DNA of 64,000 bases from Mediterranea sp. (in: CFB group bacteria) (GTDB taxonomy: Bacteria > Bacteroidota > Bacteroidia > Bacteroidales > Bacteroidaceae), in contig JAISIZ010000062.1 in the NCBI GenBank assembly GCA_031261785.1, positions 1 to 64,000 on the forward strand, written 5' to 3'. Shown here piece by piece: positions 45,552 to 58,999 of this stretch. Both the position numbers and the translations under genes were made by a program. Under the pieces are notes generated by a model. It worked only from the letters and a program-made list of their open reading frames with translations. It had not been told where the DNA came from and made no database searches. Within the stretch, counting starts at the first letter, position 1. The number at the start of each line of letters is the position of its first letter.

Positions 45552-46364
45552 ATGAAAAAGTTATTCGCTATTGTTGCTGTGATTGGAGCCTTGACATTTG
45601 GCTCTACCCAACTTGCTCAGGCACAGGACGCCCCTGCGGCGGACCAAACCGAACAGGCTGCCGCTCCCGCCGAGACGACCGCTCCCGCCGCTGACGCGCC
45701 TGCCGCGTCAGCGACCGAAGGTGGAGGCATCCACAAGGAGATCAAGACGAAGTTCATTGAGGGTACCGCCTCTTTCATGAGCTTGGTTGCCATCGCCTTG
45801 GTCATCGGTTTGGCATTCTGCATTGAGCGTATCATTTATCTGAGCTTGGCCGAGATCAATACGAAGAAGTTCATGGCTTCCATCGAGGCTGCTCTGGAGA
45901 AGGGTGACGTAGAGGCTGCCAAGGATATTGCCCGCAACACCAGGGGACCTGTGGCTTCCATTTACTATCAAGGTCTGATGCGTGTGGATCAAGGCATCGA
46001 CGTCGTTGAGAAATCTGTCGTTTCCTACGGCGGCGTGCAAGCCGGCTACCTGGAAAGAGGATGCTCTTGGGTGACGCTGTTCATCGCCATGGCTCCGTCT
46101 CTGGGATTCTTGGGAACTGTGATCGGTATGGTGCAGGCATTCGACAGGATCCAGCAAGTAGGTGATATCTCTCCGACGGTTGTGGCCGGTGGTATGAAAG
46201 TCGCCCTGATCACGACCATCTTCGGTCTGATCGTGGCCCTGATCCTGCAGGTGTTCTACAACTACGTACTTTCTAAGATCGAAGCATTGACGAGCGAAAT
46301 GGAAGATTCTTCCATCAGCCTGCTCGACATGGTCATCAAGTACAATCTGAAATACAAAAAATAA
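45552..46364 (+). CDS. exbB: ExbB/TolQ family proton channel protein
   Basis: This 270-aa inner-membrane protein with ExbD powers TonB. It has a cleavable-looking N-terminal signal (MKKLFAIVAVIGALTFGSTQ...AQA) and an alanine/proline-rich linker (residues about 25-58), then three membrane segments at about 72-92, 173-195 and 213-235. The MotA/TolQ/ExbB core contains RGCSWVTLFIAMAPSLGFLG TVIGM-type sequence, the family's conserved block. The N-terminal signal and linker are an extension over the shortest ExbB forms. It heads a unit with 46372 and two exbD genes. Confidence 0.92.
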   Translation: MKKLFAIVAVIGALTFGSTQLAQAQDAPAADQTEQAAAPAETTAPAADAPAASATEGGGIHKEIKTKFIEGTASFMSLVAIALVIGLAFCIERIIYLSLAEINTKKFMASIEAALEKGDVEAAKDIARNTRGPVASIYYQGLMRVDQGIDVVEKSVVSYGGVQAGYLERGCSWVTLFIAMAPSLGFLGTVIGMVQAFDRIQQVGDISPTVVAGGMKVALITTIFGLIVALILQVFYNYVLSKIEALTSEMEDSSISLLDMVIKYNLKYKK

Positions 46365-46371
46365 ATAGAAA

Positions 46372-46854
46372 ATGAGTAAGTTAACATACAAAGTATCGTA
46401 TTACGTCCTGTATGCGTTATTTGCCGTAATCATCGCCGTGCTGCTCATCTTCTACTTAGGTGGTGATGCCAGAGGTACTGCGGAGGCTATCCCAGGGGTG
46501 GATCCCTCCATGGCACAACCTATTTATACGGGCCTGCTGATCTATTTGATGTATGGCTTGTTCCTGTTGGCTGTCGCCTTGACCGTCATCGCTGCCGTGT
46601 TCCAGTTTGGAGCCGCGCTGAAGGACAATCCGGGTGGTGCCATAAAGTCCTTGTTGGGCTTGGTACTCCTGGTCGTTCTTTTAGTGGTCACTTACACGAT
46701 GGGCGACGGCACCAACATGCATATTCAAGGGTACGAAGACTTGTCCGAGTTCTGGTTTAAGATAACCGACATGTTCTTGTACTCCATCTATATCCTGTTG
46801 GGTGTCACCATTCTTGCCATGCTGTTCAGCGCCATCAAGAAGAGGCTGTCATAA
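46372..46854 (+). CDS. membrane protein of the exb operon, unknown function
   Basis: This 160-aa protein has four predicted membrane helices, at about residues 8-29, 48-75, 85-105 and 133-155. There is a short periplasmic or cytosolic loop with GGDARGTAEAIPGVD after the first and YTMGDGTNMHIQGYEDL after the third. It is not homologous by eye to ExbB or ExbD. It lies 7 bp after exbB and 39 bp before exbD, so it is probably part of the energising complex or its assembly. That role is inferred from position only. Confidence 0.75.
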   Translation: MSKLTYKVSYYVLYALFAVIIAVLLIFYLGGDARGTAEAIPGVDPSMAQPIYTGLLIYLMYGLFLLAVALTVIAAVFQFGAALKDNPGGAIKSLLGLVLLVVLLVVTYTMGDGTNMHIQGYEDLSEFWFKITDMFLYSIYILLGVTILAMLFSAIKKRLS

Positions 46855-46893
46855 GTAGAGTGCGAACATTTTAATTCAATTAAAGTAATTACA

Positions 46894-47484
46894 ATGGCAA
46901 AAGGAAAAAGAAAAGTTCCTGATATTAACTCCAGCTCTACGGCGGACATCGCTTTCCTGTTGTTGATCTTCTTCCTGATTACGACTTCGATGGATACGGA
47001 CCGGGGATTGGCACGTATTCTTCCTGAGCCGCCTAAAGGAGAAAAAGATCCGACTGTCGATAAGATCAAGGAGCGCAACATCTTGCAGGTGTACCTCAAC
47101 AAGGACGACGCATTGTTGTGTGGAGATGATTATATCAGTGTAACCCAACTGCGGGATAGGGCCAAAGAGTTCATCGTCAATGCCGACAATAAGGAGACTT
47201 TGCCCGAGAAAACCAATAAGCACGTGGACTTCTTCGGCGACGTGGATTGTTGCGACAAAGGGGTAATCTCTTTGCAGAACGACCGGGGATCCTCGTATCA
47301 GGCATACTTCGCGGTGCAGAACGAATTGGTGGCCGCATACAACGAAGTGAGAGACGAATTGTCGAAGCAGAAGTTCAATATGCCTTACGCCAAGCTGACG
47401 GAGGATCAACAGAAAGCCGTGCGACAGATTTATCCGCAACGTATTTCTGAAGCTGAGCCTAAAAAATACGGAGAAAAAAAGTAA
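46894..47484 (+). CDS. exbD: ExbD/TolR family protein 1
   Basis: This 196-aa protein has the single N-terminal membrane helix with the proton-pathway aspartate: SSSTADIAFLLLIFFLITTS at residues 10-29. A periplasmic domain follows. It is longer than usual: an insert at about residues 85-135 (NKHVDFFGDVDCCDKGVISL region) includes a CC pair. It works with ExbB and TonB. It is 6 bp upstream of a second exbD. Confidence 0.9.
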   Translation: MAKGKRKVPDINSSSTADIAFLLLIFFLITTSMDTDRGLARILPEPPKGEKDPTVDKIKERNILQVYLNKDDALLCGDDYISVTQLRDRAKEFIVNADNKETLPEKTNKHVDFFGDVDCCDKGVISLQNDRGSSYQAYFAVQNELVAAYNEVRDELSKQKFNMPYAKLTEDQQKAVRQIYPQRISEAEPKKYGEKK

Positions 47485-47490
47485 AGAGTT

Positions 47491-47958
47491 ATGGGAAAGT
47501 TTAATAAGACTGGTAAACGTGAAATGCCGGCGCTGAATACTTCTTCATTGCCTGACTTGATCTTCACCTTGTTGTTCTTCTTTATGATTGTGACAACGAT
47601 GCGTGAGGTATCGCTGAAGGTAGGCTTTACGCTTCCGCAAGGTACTGAGCTTGAGAAATTGGAGAAGAAATCGCTGGTAACGTTCATCTATATAGGCGAA
47701 CCGACGCAGGAGTATCGTGCCAAGATGGGTACGGAAAGCCGCATCCAGCTCAACAACAGCTATGCTGAAGTGAGCGAAGTGCAGGACTTCATCTTCCAGG
47801 AACGCGCCAATATGGGTGAAGCCGACGCCTCTAAGATGACGGTGTCGCTGAAAATCGATCAAAAGACTAAGATGGGTATCGTCACCGACGTGAAGAACGC
47901 GCTTAGGAAATCGTACGCGCTAAGGATTAACTATTCGGCCACCAAGCGTGACTCATAG
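47491..47958 (+). CDS. exbD: ExbD/TolR family protein 2
   Basis: This 155-aa second ExbD has its membrane helix with LNTSSLPDLIFTLLFFFMIV at residues about 12-31, in which Asp19 takes the channel position. A periplasmic domain of normal length follows. Two different ExbD proteins per ExbB are common in Bacteroidota. It is the last gene of the unit before a strong bidirectional terminator. Confidence 0.9.
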   Translation: MGKFNKTGKREMPALNTSSLPDLIFTLLFFFMIVTTMREVSLKVGFTLPQGTELEKLEKKSLVTFIYIGEPTQEYRAKMGTESRIQLNNSYAEVSEVQDFIFQERANMGEADASKMTVSLKIDQKTKMGIVTDVKNALRKSYALRINYSATKRDS

Positions 47959-47970
47959 TTGTCGTTAGGG

Positions 47971-48027
47971 ATATAAAGAAAGAGAGGAGGCGCTTCCCAA
48001 TGGAGCGCCTCCTCTCTTTCTTTATAT
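47971..48027. terminator. bidirectional terminator between exbD and GH43
   Basis: The perfect 24-bp arms 47971-47994 and 48004-48027 have a 9-nt loop. The GC-rich inner stem AGAGGAGGCGCT is flanked by A/T-rich outer parts, so it can work for exbD (+) and the convergent GH43 gene (-). Confidence 0.92.
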
Positions 48028-48060
48028 ATGGATGTTTCTTTGATATAGGCGTTTCCCCTG

Positions 48061-49092
48061 TCATGAGGATTTCTCGGCCACGCCCTCTTTGGTTTGCTTC
48101 ACCACTTGCATGGTGCCGTCGGCGTTGTAGTGCAGCTCGTCCACGCATACGCTGCGTCGGCCTGTGGCACCGGCGTGCCCATCGAGGGTGAGCGTGGCGT
48201 TGTGGTAGAAGAGGTACCATTTGCCCCCGAACTCGGCGATGCCCGGATGGATGGTGAAGCTGTTCTCGGCCATGCCGCTCAGCTCGCCGCGTGGTGTCCA
48301 CGGCCCTTCCATGGTGGGTGCGGTGGCGTAGGCGATGTTCTCGCGTCCCTCTCCCATCGAGGCGTAGGTGAGGTAGTAGAGGTCGCCATGCCTGTGCAGC
48401 CACGGTCCCTCGACATAGCGGGGCAGGTCGATGACGCGGATCTCCCCGTCCAGCTCCGTCATGTTGGGTTTCAGCTTGGCCATGAAGCAGGTGCCGTTGC
48501 CCCAGCAGAGCCACGCCTGTCCGTCGGCGTCGACGATGGCGGTGGGGTCGATGTCGTTCCACCATCCACGGGGGCCGTTGTCGGTCATGTCGTCGGTGAC
48601 GAGCGGCTTGCCTATTGGGTCGGTGAAGGGTCCGGTGGGCGTGTCACCCACGGCCACGCCTACCACCCGACTGTTGTAAGGCGGTCCGGCCATGGCGGTG
48701 ACGTAGTAGTAGAAGCGTCCGTCGCGCGGCACCACCTGCGCCGCCCACGCCTCGCCTATGCCCCACGCGAAGTCGGTAGGTTTCAGCACCGCGCCGTGGT
48801 CGGTCCACGTCTGCATGTCGGTGGTGGAGTAGCAGAGCCATTCGGTGATGTTGAACTCCTTGCCGCCCCCCGCGGTGTCCTGGCCTTCATAATATTCGTC
48901 GTGGCCGGTGTAGAGGTAGAGCGTGCCGTCCCATACCAGCGGGGCGGGGTCGGCGGTGAATTTGTCCGTGATGAGCGGATTCCCCGTGTTCTTGAAGGTG
49001 GGGAGCTTGGGTCGGTCGGCGCATCCCGCGAGGAGCAGGAGTAGCGCGGCGCATTGGCAGCAAGCTGCCACAATCGAAATGTTTCGTTTCAT
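48061..49092 (-). CDS. GH43 family glycosidase (arabinosidase/xylosidase type), lipoprotein
   Basis: This 343-aa lipoprotein (LLLLAGCAD lipobox) has the five-bladed propeller of GH43. The catalytic acids are visible as FTADPAPLVWDG (Asp near residue 48), NDIDPTAIVDADG (Asp) and RYVEGPWLHR (Glu). It lacks an extra C-terminal carbohydrate-binding domain. The family includes alpha-L-arabinofuranosidases and beta-xylosidases; the neighbours favour arabinoxylan side-chain removal. It is divergent from the GH43 gene at 49293 with its own promoter. Confidence 0.92.
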   Translation of the reverse strand: MKRNISIVAACCQCAALLLLLAGCADRPKLPTFKNTGNPLITDKFTADPAPLVWDGTLYLYTGHDEYYEGQDTAGGGKEFNITEWLCYSTTDMQTWTDHGAVLKPTDFAWGIGEAWAAQVVPRDGRFYYYVTAMAGPPYNSRVVGVAVGDTPTGPFTDPIGKPLVTDDMTDNGPRGWWNDIDPTAIVDADGQAWLCWGNGTCFMAKLKPNMTELDGEIRVIDLPRYVEGPWLHRHGDLYYLTYASMGEGRENIAYATAPTMEGPWTPRGELSGMAENSFTIHPGIAEFGGKWYLFYHNATLTLDGHAGATGRRSVCVDELHYNADGTMQVVKQTKEGVAEKSS

Positions 49093-49121
49093 AAGTGCGT
49101 ACGTTTTAAATTTAGACTTGG

Positions 49122-49152
49122 CAAATATAGATATTATTCGTTCATTATCAAA
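49122..49152 (-). promoter_or_regulatory. promoter of the leftward GH43 gene
   Basis: On the minus strand TTTG (49152-49149) and TATATTTG (49129-49122) are spaced 19 bp, a complete consensus match. The ATG is 29 bp downstream. Confidence 0.85.
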
Positions 49153-49234
49153 GCCCTAATTTTGCGTATAAGGACGAAACGCTTAAATTTGCGGAAATAT
49201 GTAACGCCTGCCATAATCCATGTAACCTCAGCAC

Positions 49235-49266
49235 TTGGTCAATGGAGACAAGTGGGGTTAACTTTG
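49235..49266 (+). promoter_or_regulatory. promoter of the hemicellulose operon
   Basis: The -7 box TAACTTTG is at 49259-49266 with TTG at 49235-49237, a 21-bp spacer. A second perfect -7 box TAATTTTG is at 49157-49164. The first lies within the longer possible frame from 49242, which supports the ATG at 49293. Confidence 0.65.
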
Positions 49267-49292
49267 CGGAAAAATACATTTCAGAACAGCTT

Positions 49293-50984
49293 ATGAAAAA
49301 GATCGTATGCGCAGCCGTCCTGCTGCTATCAGGGACAACCGCCGCCGCACAGGTATTCACCAAGGCGGCGTACGAGGGCAACGACCCCGTGTACGCCCAA
49401 GCTCCGCTCGGGGCGGACGAGTTCTACAACCCCATCCTGCAAGGATGCTACCCCGACCCCTCCATCTGTCGGCGGGGGAACGACTATTTCCTGGTATGCT
49501 CCTCCTTCGCCATGTTTCCCGGAGTGCCAATCTTCCACTCCACCGACCTGGTGAACTGGAAGCAGATAGGGCACGTGCTCGACCGCAAATCGCAGCTCAA
49601 GGTGGCCGACACCGGCATCAGCGCCGGCATCTACGCCCCTACCATACGCTATAATCCGCGCAACGAGACGTTCTACATGATCACCACCCAGTTCGCCGGC
49701 AACATGGGAAACATCATCGTGAAGACGAAGAACCCCTTCGAAGGCTGGAGCGACCCCATCAAGCTACGGTTCGACGGCATCGACCCCGACATCTTCTTCG
49801 ACGACGACGGCAAAGCCTACATCGTGCACAACGACGCGCCGCCGCGCGGCACGGAACGGTACGAGGGACACCGCGTCATCAAGCAGTGGGAGTACGACGT
49901 GGAGCGCGACCAAGTGGTGCCCGGCACCGACCACATCATCGTGAACGGTGGCGTCGACCTCTCCAAGCGTCCCATCTGGATCGAGGCACCACACCTTTAT
50001 AAAAAGGACGGACGCTACTACCTGATGTGCGCCGAGGGAGGCACGGGCGGATGGCACAGCGAGGTCATCTTCATGGGCGACAAGGCCACCGGCCCCTTCG
50101 TCCCCGCCGCGAACAACCCCATCCTGAGCCAACGCTACCTCAACCCGAGAAGGGAGAACAAGGTGGACTGGGCCGGACATGCCGACATCGTGAGCACCCC
50201 CGCGGGAGAATACTACGCCGTGTTCCTCGCCGTGCGTCCCAACGAAAAAGGCCGCGTGAACACCGGACGCGAGACGTTTATCCTCCCCGTGGACTGGACA
50301 GGCACCTACCCCGTGTTCGACAACGGGCTGATCCCGATGGAACCCAAGCTGAAGCTGCCCGAAGGGGTGACGAACCTCACCGGCAAGGAGGGGTACCTGC
50401 CCAATGGCAACTTCCGCGTCGACGAGGCGTTCGCTTCCCTCCCGTTAGACTACCGGTGGATTGGGTTGCGAGGTCCCCGCGAGGACTTCATCTCCCTGCG
50501 CAAAGGTGGCGGACTGCAAATCACCCCCTTCGCCGTGAACATGAAGGCCGCCTTACCCACCTCCACCCTCTTCTGGAGGCAGCAACACCGCGATTTCAGC
50601 TTCAGCACCACGCTGGAGTATAAGCCCAAGTCGGCCGTTGACCTGGCCGGCATCGCCTGCGTGCAGGGCGAGCGGTTCCATTACGTGTTCGGCCTCACCC
50701 TCAAGGAGAAGCAGACCTACTTGGTGCTCGAGCGCACCTCCCGCCGCGGCTCGCGGGTGATGGCCTCCGTGCCTGTGAACATCAAGAAAGCCATCGACCT
50801 CCGCGTCGAGGCGCATGGCGACGAGTACCTCTTCAGCTACTCCACCGACGGCGGCGCCAACTACGTGCCGATGGGCAACGACACCGTGTCGGGCGACATC
50901 CTCTCCACCGACGTGGCGGGCGGCTTCACCGGCTGCATGTTGGGCCTCTATGCCACCACGGCCAACGACATCGTACCCGACTGA
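49293..50984 (+). CDS. GH43 family beta-xylosidase/alpha-L-arabinofuranosidase with C-terminal beta-sandwich
   Basis: This 563-aa secreted enzyme is the first gene of an operon of eight plant cell-wall enzymes. The signal peptide (MKKIVCAAVLLLSGTTAAAQ) begins at 49293; the ATG at 49242 would add 17 residues that overlap the promoter. The GH43 propeller has GCYPDPSIC (Asp), DGIDPDIFFDDDG (Asp) and PIWIEAPHLYKK (Glu). Residues about 360-560 form the GH43_C2-type beta-sandwich seen in xylan side-chain enzymes, with ISLRKGGGLQITPF and VDLAGIACVQ. It is 18 bp upstream of the next GH43. Confidence 0.92.
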   Translation: MKKIVCAAVLLLSGTTAAAQVFTKAAYEGNDPVYAQAPLGADEFYNPILQGCYPDPSICRRGNDYFLVCSSFAMFPGVPIFHSTDLVNWKQIGHVLDRKSQLKVADTGISAGIYAPTIRYNPRNETFYMITTQFAGNMGNIIVKTKNPFEGWSDPIKLRFDGIDPDIFFDDDGKAYIVHNDAPPRGTERYEGHRVIKQWEYDVERDQVVPGTDHIIVNGGVDLSKRPIWIEAPHLYKKDGRYYLMCAEGGTGGWHSEVIFMGDKATGPFVPAANNPILSQRYLNPRRENKVDWAGHADIVSTPAGEYYAVFLAVRPNEKGRVNTGRETFILPVDWTGTYPVFDNGLIPMEPKLKLPEGVTNLTGKEGYLPNGNFRVDEAFASLPLDYRWIGLRGPREDFISLRKGGGLQITPFAVNMKAALPTSTLFWRQQHRDFSFSTTLEYKPKSAVDLAGIACVQGERFHYVFGLTLKEKQTYLVLERTSRRGSRVMASVPVNIKKAIDLRVEAHGDEYLFSYSTDGGANYVPMGNDTVSGDILSTDVAGGFTGCMLGLYATTANDIVPD

Positions 50985-51002
50985 TCCATACATCCCCTCA
51001 CC

Positions 51003-52331
51003 ATGAAGAAAAGAATATTCACGCTGCTCCTCACCACGGCCACCGTCGCCGTGGGAGTGGGCGCGCAGAACCCCATCATAAGCGACCAGTTCACCGCCGA
51101 CCCCACCGCACGGGTCTTCGACGGCAAGCTCTACCTCTACCCATCGCACGACATCCCCAGCCCCATCGAACGGCTGAAGGAGTGGTTCTGCATGGCCGAC
51201 TACCATGTCTTCTCCTCCACCAACCTCACCGACTGGACCGACCACGGCGTCATCCTCACCCAGAACAACGTGCCCTGGGTACAGCCCGACTCGTACGCCA
51301 TGTGGGCACCCGACTGCGTGGTGAAGGACGGGACGTACTATTTCTATTTCCCCAGCGCCCCCAAGGGCGGACGCGGATTCGCCATTGGCGTGGCCACGGC
51401 CGACACTCCCGTGGGACCGTTCACGCCGCAGCCCGAACCCATCAAGGGCGTGACGGGCATCGATCCCTGCGTGCTGGTGGACAAGGACGGCGAGGCCTAT
51501 ATCTATTGGTCGGGCCGGGGCATGTCGATGGCCAAGCTGAAACCCAACATGGTGGAGCTGGCCACGGAGCCGAAGCAGGTAGAGGGCCTGCCCGCCGGAT
51601 TCAAGGAGGGACCTTACGTGTTCGAACGGGGCGGGAAGTATTACTTCACCTACCCGTGGGTGCAGGACAAGACGGAGAACCTGGCCTACGCCATGGGCGA
51701 CAGCCCGAGGGGGCCGTTCACCTTCCAGGGCCTCATCATGGACGAGTCGCCCGTGGGGTGCTGGACCAATCACCACTCCATCACCGAGTACAACGGCCAG
51801 TGGTACCTCTTCTACCACCACAACGACTATTCGCCCCGGTTCGACAAGAACCGTTCGGCGCGCGTCGACTCGCTCTCGTTCAACGCCGACGGCACCATCA
51901 AGAAGGTGAAAGCCACCCTCCGCGGCGTGGGCATCACCGACGCCCGGAGCAAGATACAGCTCGACCGCTACTCCTGGCTGGCCCCATACGGGGCGTACAT
52001 CGATTATCTCAACCCCGCCAACACGTTCGAGGGGTGGCAACTCACCTTCAACCGCACCGATGCCGGCGCGCGATACAGCGATGTGGAGTTTGGTACCCAT
52101 CCCGTACGCCTGCTCAAGGCCCGCGTGCGCACCGATAAAGGTGGTACTCTCACCGTGCGCAAGGGAGGCGAGAAGGGCGACATCATAGCTCGGCTTTCCG
52201 TCAAGCCTACCGGCGGGGCGTGGGTCGAAGCACGCGCCATCCCGCTCTTGTCCGTCACGGGGCGGCAGGAACTGCACGTATCGCTCACCGAAGGGCAAGC
52301 CGTGTCGGTGGATTGGATCACGTTTGAATAA
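51003..52331 (+). CDS. GH43 family glycosidase with C-terminal CBM6-like domain
   Basis: This 442-aa exported enzyme has a signal peptide ending VGVGAQ. The GH43 propeller (about residues 20-315) shows FTADPTARVFDG (Asp), TGIDPCVLVDKDG (Asp) and GFKEGPYVFERG (Glu). The C-terminal 120 residues have the pattern of a CBM6-type beta-sandwich (WQLTFNRTDAGARYSDVEFG and a final VSVDWITFE), a common partner of arabinoxylan enzymes. It is co-oriented with 49293 and followed by esterases. Confidence 0.9.
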   Translation: MKKRIFTLLLTTATVAVGVGAQNPIISDQFTADPTARVFDGKLYLYPSHDIPSPIERLKEWFCMADYHVFSSTNLTDWTDHGVILTQNNVPWVQPDSYAMWAPDCVVKDGTYYFYFPSAPKGGRGFAIGVATADTPVGPFTPQPEPIKGVTGIDPCVLVDKDGEAYIYWSGRGMSMAKLKPNMVELATEPKQVEGLPAGFKEGPYVFERGGKYYFTYPWVQDKTENLAYAMGDSPRGPFTFQGLIMDESPVGCWTNHHSITEYNGQWYLFYHHNDYSPRFDKNRSARVDSLSFNADGTIKKVKATLRGVGITDARSKIQLDRYSWLAPYGAYIDYLNPANTFEGWQLTFNRTDAGARYSDVEFGTHPVRLLKARVRTDKGGTLTVRKGGEKGDIIARLSVKPTGGAWVEARAIPLLSVTGRQELHVSLTEGQAVSVDWITFE

Positions 52332-54683
<2,352 letters not shown>

Positions 54684-54689
54684 GGTATA

Positions 54690-55874
54690 ATGGCAATGAG
54701 AAAACATATACGTCTGCTTGCCTTTATTCTCCTCGCGTCGCTCTGCGCCTTGCCCGCGCAAGGACAGCAGAGCCACGTGGACATCGACTGGGCACCGCAG
54801 AAGAACACCGGGAACCTGGTGCCGCTCGCCGCCAACCTCATCTCGCCCGAGGTGAACGACGACCATACCGTCACCTTCCGGCTGCGTGCCCCACAGGCCA
54901 CCGACGTGCGCCTGACGGGCAACATCCTGGGTCGCCTCACCCGCGAGCGGTCGCTCCCCTTCAGTAAGGATGCCGACGGGCTGTGGACGCTCACCATCGG
55001 GCCGCTCGCCCCCAACATCTATCTCTATCACTTCGTCGTCGACGGAGTGAATACGACCGACCCCAACAACACCTTCGCCGGGCAGGCCAACATGCCGCCT
55101 TTCAGCATGGTGTGGGTACATGGCGACGGGCCGGCCTTCTACGATGCCAAGCCCGTGCCCCACGGCGACATCGTGACCCACTACTACCACTCGCCCGTGA
55201 CGGGAGGCGAACGCTATATGCTCGTCTACACGCCGCCGGGCTACGACCCCGCGAAAGCCTATCCGGTGCTCTACCTCATGGGTGGTTCGGGCGACCTCCC
55301 CGAGACGTGGACCATGCACGGACAGATCAACTTCATCATGGACAACCTCCTGGCCGAGGGGAAGATGAAGCCGATGATCGTGGCCATTCCCAACAACCAG
55401 TTGGCGCACCGCATGGATCCCCGGCACGCCGAGCTGAGCTTCTCACTCACCGACCGCGAGTTCATGGAGGCCATCGTCCCCTTTGTCGAGAGCCGGTACA
55501 AGGTGATACGGTCGCCCGAGGGACGCGCCATCGCCGGCTTGTCGATGGGCGGTCGCCATGCCCAGTACGTGGGTTTGCGCCACTTGGACGTGTTTGGCAG
55601 CATCGGCCTGTTGAGCGCCGCATTGCCTATCAAGGACACGCCCGTGCTGCTCACGCCCAAGACCGTGAACGACTCGCTGGATTACTTCTTCGTGGGAGCC
55701 GGTCCTTTCGAAACCTTTCCCGGGGTACGGCACCAGGTGCTGCACGAGCAACTCGACTCGCTCGGCGTGCGCCACGAATACTACGTAGGCGGCCCGGGAG
55801 CGCACGACTTGCAGACCTGGAGGCACTTGATGCACGAGCGCTTCTTGCCGAATTTATTTAAAGACCCGCAATGA
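54690..55874 (+). CDS. secreted CE1 family esterase with N-terminal E-set domain
   Basis: This is a 394-aa exported member with a signal peptide ending PAQGQQ. The E-set domain has FRLRAPQATDVRLTG. The hydrolase has Ser285 in AGLSMGGRH, and the histidine is in GPGAHDLQTWRH, so the usual GTAHEWLTW ending of its neighbours is altered. The acid position (GAGPFETF) is also different, so the substrate may differ. Its stop overlaps the start of the next gene by 4 bp (ATGA). Confidence 0.87.
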   Translation: MAMRKHIRLLAFILLASLCALPAQGQQSHVDIDWAPQKNTGNLVPLAANLISPEVNDDHTVTFRLRAPQATDVRLTGNILGRLTRERSLPFSKDADGLWTLTIGPLAPNIYLYHFVVDGVNTTDPNNTFAGQANMPPFSMVWVHGDGPAFYDAKPVPHGDIVTHYYHSPVTGGERYMLVYTPPGYDPAKAYPVLYLMGGSGDLPETWTMHGQINFIMDNLLAEGKMKPMIVAIPNNQLAHRMDPRHAELSFSLTDREFMEAIVPFVESRYKVIRSPEGRAIAGLSMGGRHAQYVGLRHLDVFGSIGLLSAALPIKDTPVLLTPKTVNDSLDYFFVGAGPFETFPGVRHQVLHEQLDSLGVRHEYYVGGPGAHDLQTWRHLMHERFLPNLFKDPQ

Positions 55875-56875
55875 TGAAACGAATCCTACTCACACTCATG
55901 GCGCTGGCCGCCCTCACGGCGGCCCATGCGCAAAACCCCTTCGGCGGCATGATGAACCGTCCGATCGCGGAGGGGAAACCCACCGAGCAATCGGCACGGA
56001 TATTCCGGCAGGAGAGAGCGCCCGACGCCGCGCCCGGCGTGATGTACCTCAAGGACGTGAAGTACACGTCGCCCGACGGCACCGACCTTTACTTGCAGTT
56101 GCTCATCCCCATGACCTCGATGGCCGACCGCGCCCCCAAGCCGTGCGTGGTCTACATCCCCGGCTCGGCCTGGTTCAAGCAGAACACCTACGGCAGCGTG
56201 CTACGTATGGCCGAGTTCGCCAAGCGAGGCTTCGTGGTGGCCATCGCCGAGTATCGCCATTCGGGCATCGCGCCCTTCCCGGCGCAGCTCGTCGACATGA
56301 AGAACGCCATCCGCTTCCTGCGGCGCGACGGTGTACGCATGGGCATCGACCCCGATAACATCTTCGTGTGGGGCGACTCCTCGGGCGGACATCTTTCGCT
56401 CTTGGTCGGCGTGACGGAGAATCTCGAGGACGCCACGCTCGACAAGCCCGACTTCCCCGACGTGCCCTGCACCGTGAACGCCGTGGTGGCCTACTACCCG
56501 CCCACCGACCTGACGGCCATCAAGGACGTGCCCGACGCCATCAGCAAGGGAGAGGCCACCAGCCCCGAAGGGATGTTGCTGGGCGGCAAGCTCGCCATTG
56601 CCGACAACGCCGAGGCCGCACGCCGGGCCAGCCCCGACTTCTACGTGAAGAAAGAGGTGTCCATACCCCCCATCTTCCTCGCCGCGGGGACGATGGACCA
56701 CGTGGTGCCTTTCGCGCAGACCGACCTCATGGCCAATGTGCTGGCGCATGCTGGCAAGCGCTTCGAATACTACGTGCTGCCCGGCGCCGACCACGGCTCG
56801 TGGGAGTTCTGGACACCCGCCATGTTCGACAAGGTAGAAGCCTTCCTCCGCGCCAACCTGCGCAAGGCCCAATAA
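55871..56875 (+). CDS. BD-FAE-like alpha/beta hydrolase (carbohydrate esterase)
   Basis: This 334-aa exported esterase (signal ending TAAHAQ) is of the type known as bifunctional feruloyl/acetylxylan esterase in Bacteroidota. The hydrolase features are VVYIPGSAWF (oxyanion), WGDSSGGHLS with Ser170, GTMDHVVPF (Asp) and GADHGSWEFW (His). It has no E-set domain and is unrelated to its CE1 neighbours beyond the fold. Translation is coupled to 54690 by a 4-bp overlap. Confidence 0.85.
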   Translation: MMKRILLTLMALAALTAAHAQNPFGGMMNRPIAEGKPTEQSARIFRQERAPDAAPGVMYLKDVKYTSPDGTDLYLQLLIPMTSMADRAPKPCVVYIPGSAWFKQNTYGSVLRMAEFAKRGFVVAIAEYRHSGIAPFPAQLVDMKNAIRFLRRDGVRMGIDPDNIFVWGDSSGGHLSLLVGVTENLEDATLDKPDFPDVPCTVNAVVAYYPPTDLTAIKDVPDAISKGEATSPEGMLLGGKLAIADNAEAARRASPDFYVKKEVSIPPIFLAAGTMDHVVPFAQTDLMANVLAHAGKRFEYYVLPGADHGSWEFWTPAMFDKVEAFLRANLRKAQ

Positions 56876-56889
56876 CGCGAAACCCGTAA

Positions 56890-58902
<2,013 letters not shown>

Positions 58903-58907
58903 ACACA

Positions 58908-58979
58908 CTTCGGACGCGGATGACGCGGATGACAGGGATCTCTCTCTTTCATTAAAATCCGTGTCATCCGCGTCCGAAG
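58908..58979. repeat. inverted repeat with GCGGATGAC motif inside the hemicellulose operon
   Basis: The arms 58908-58930 and 58957-58979 pair (CTTCGGACGCGGATGAC with GTCATCCGCGTCCGAAG). It lies between the CE6-CE1 and GH9 genes and is a member of the family at 9449, 34039 and 61487. Confidence 0.88.
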
Positions 58980-58999
58980 AATCAATCAATAACCCTATA

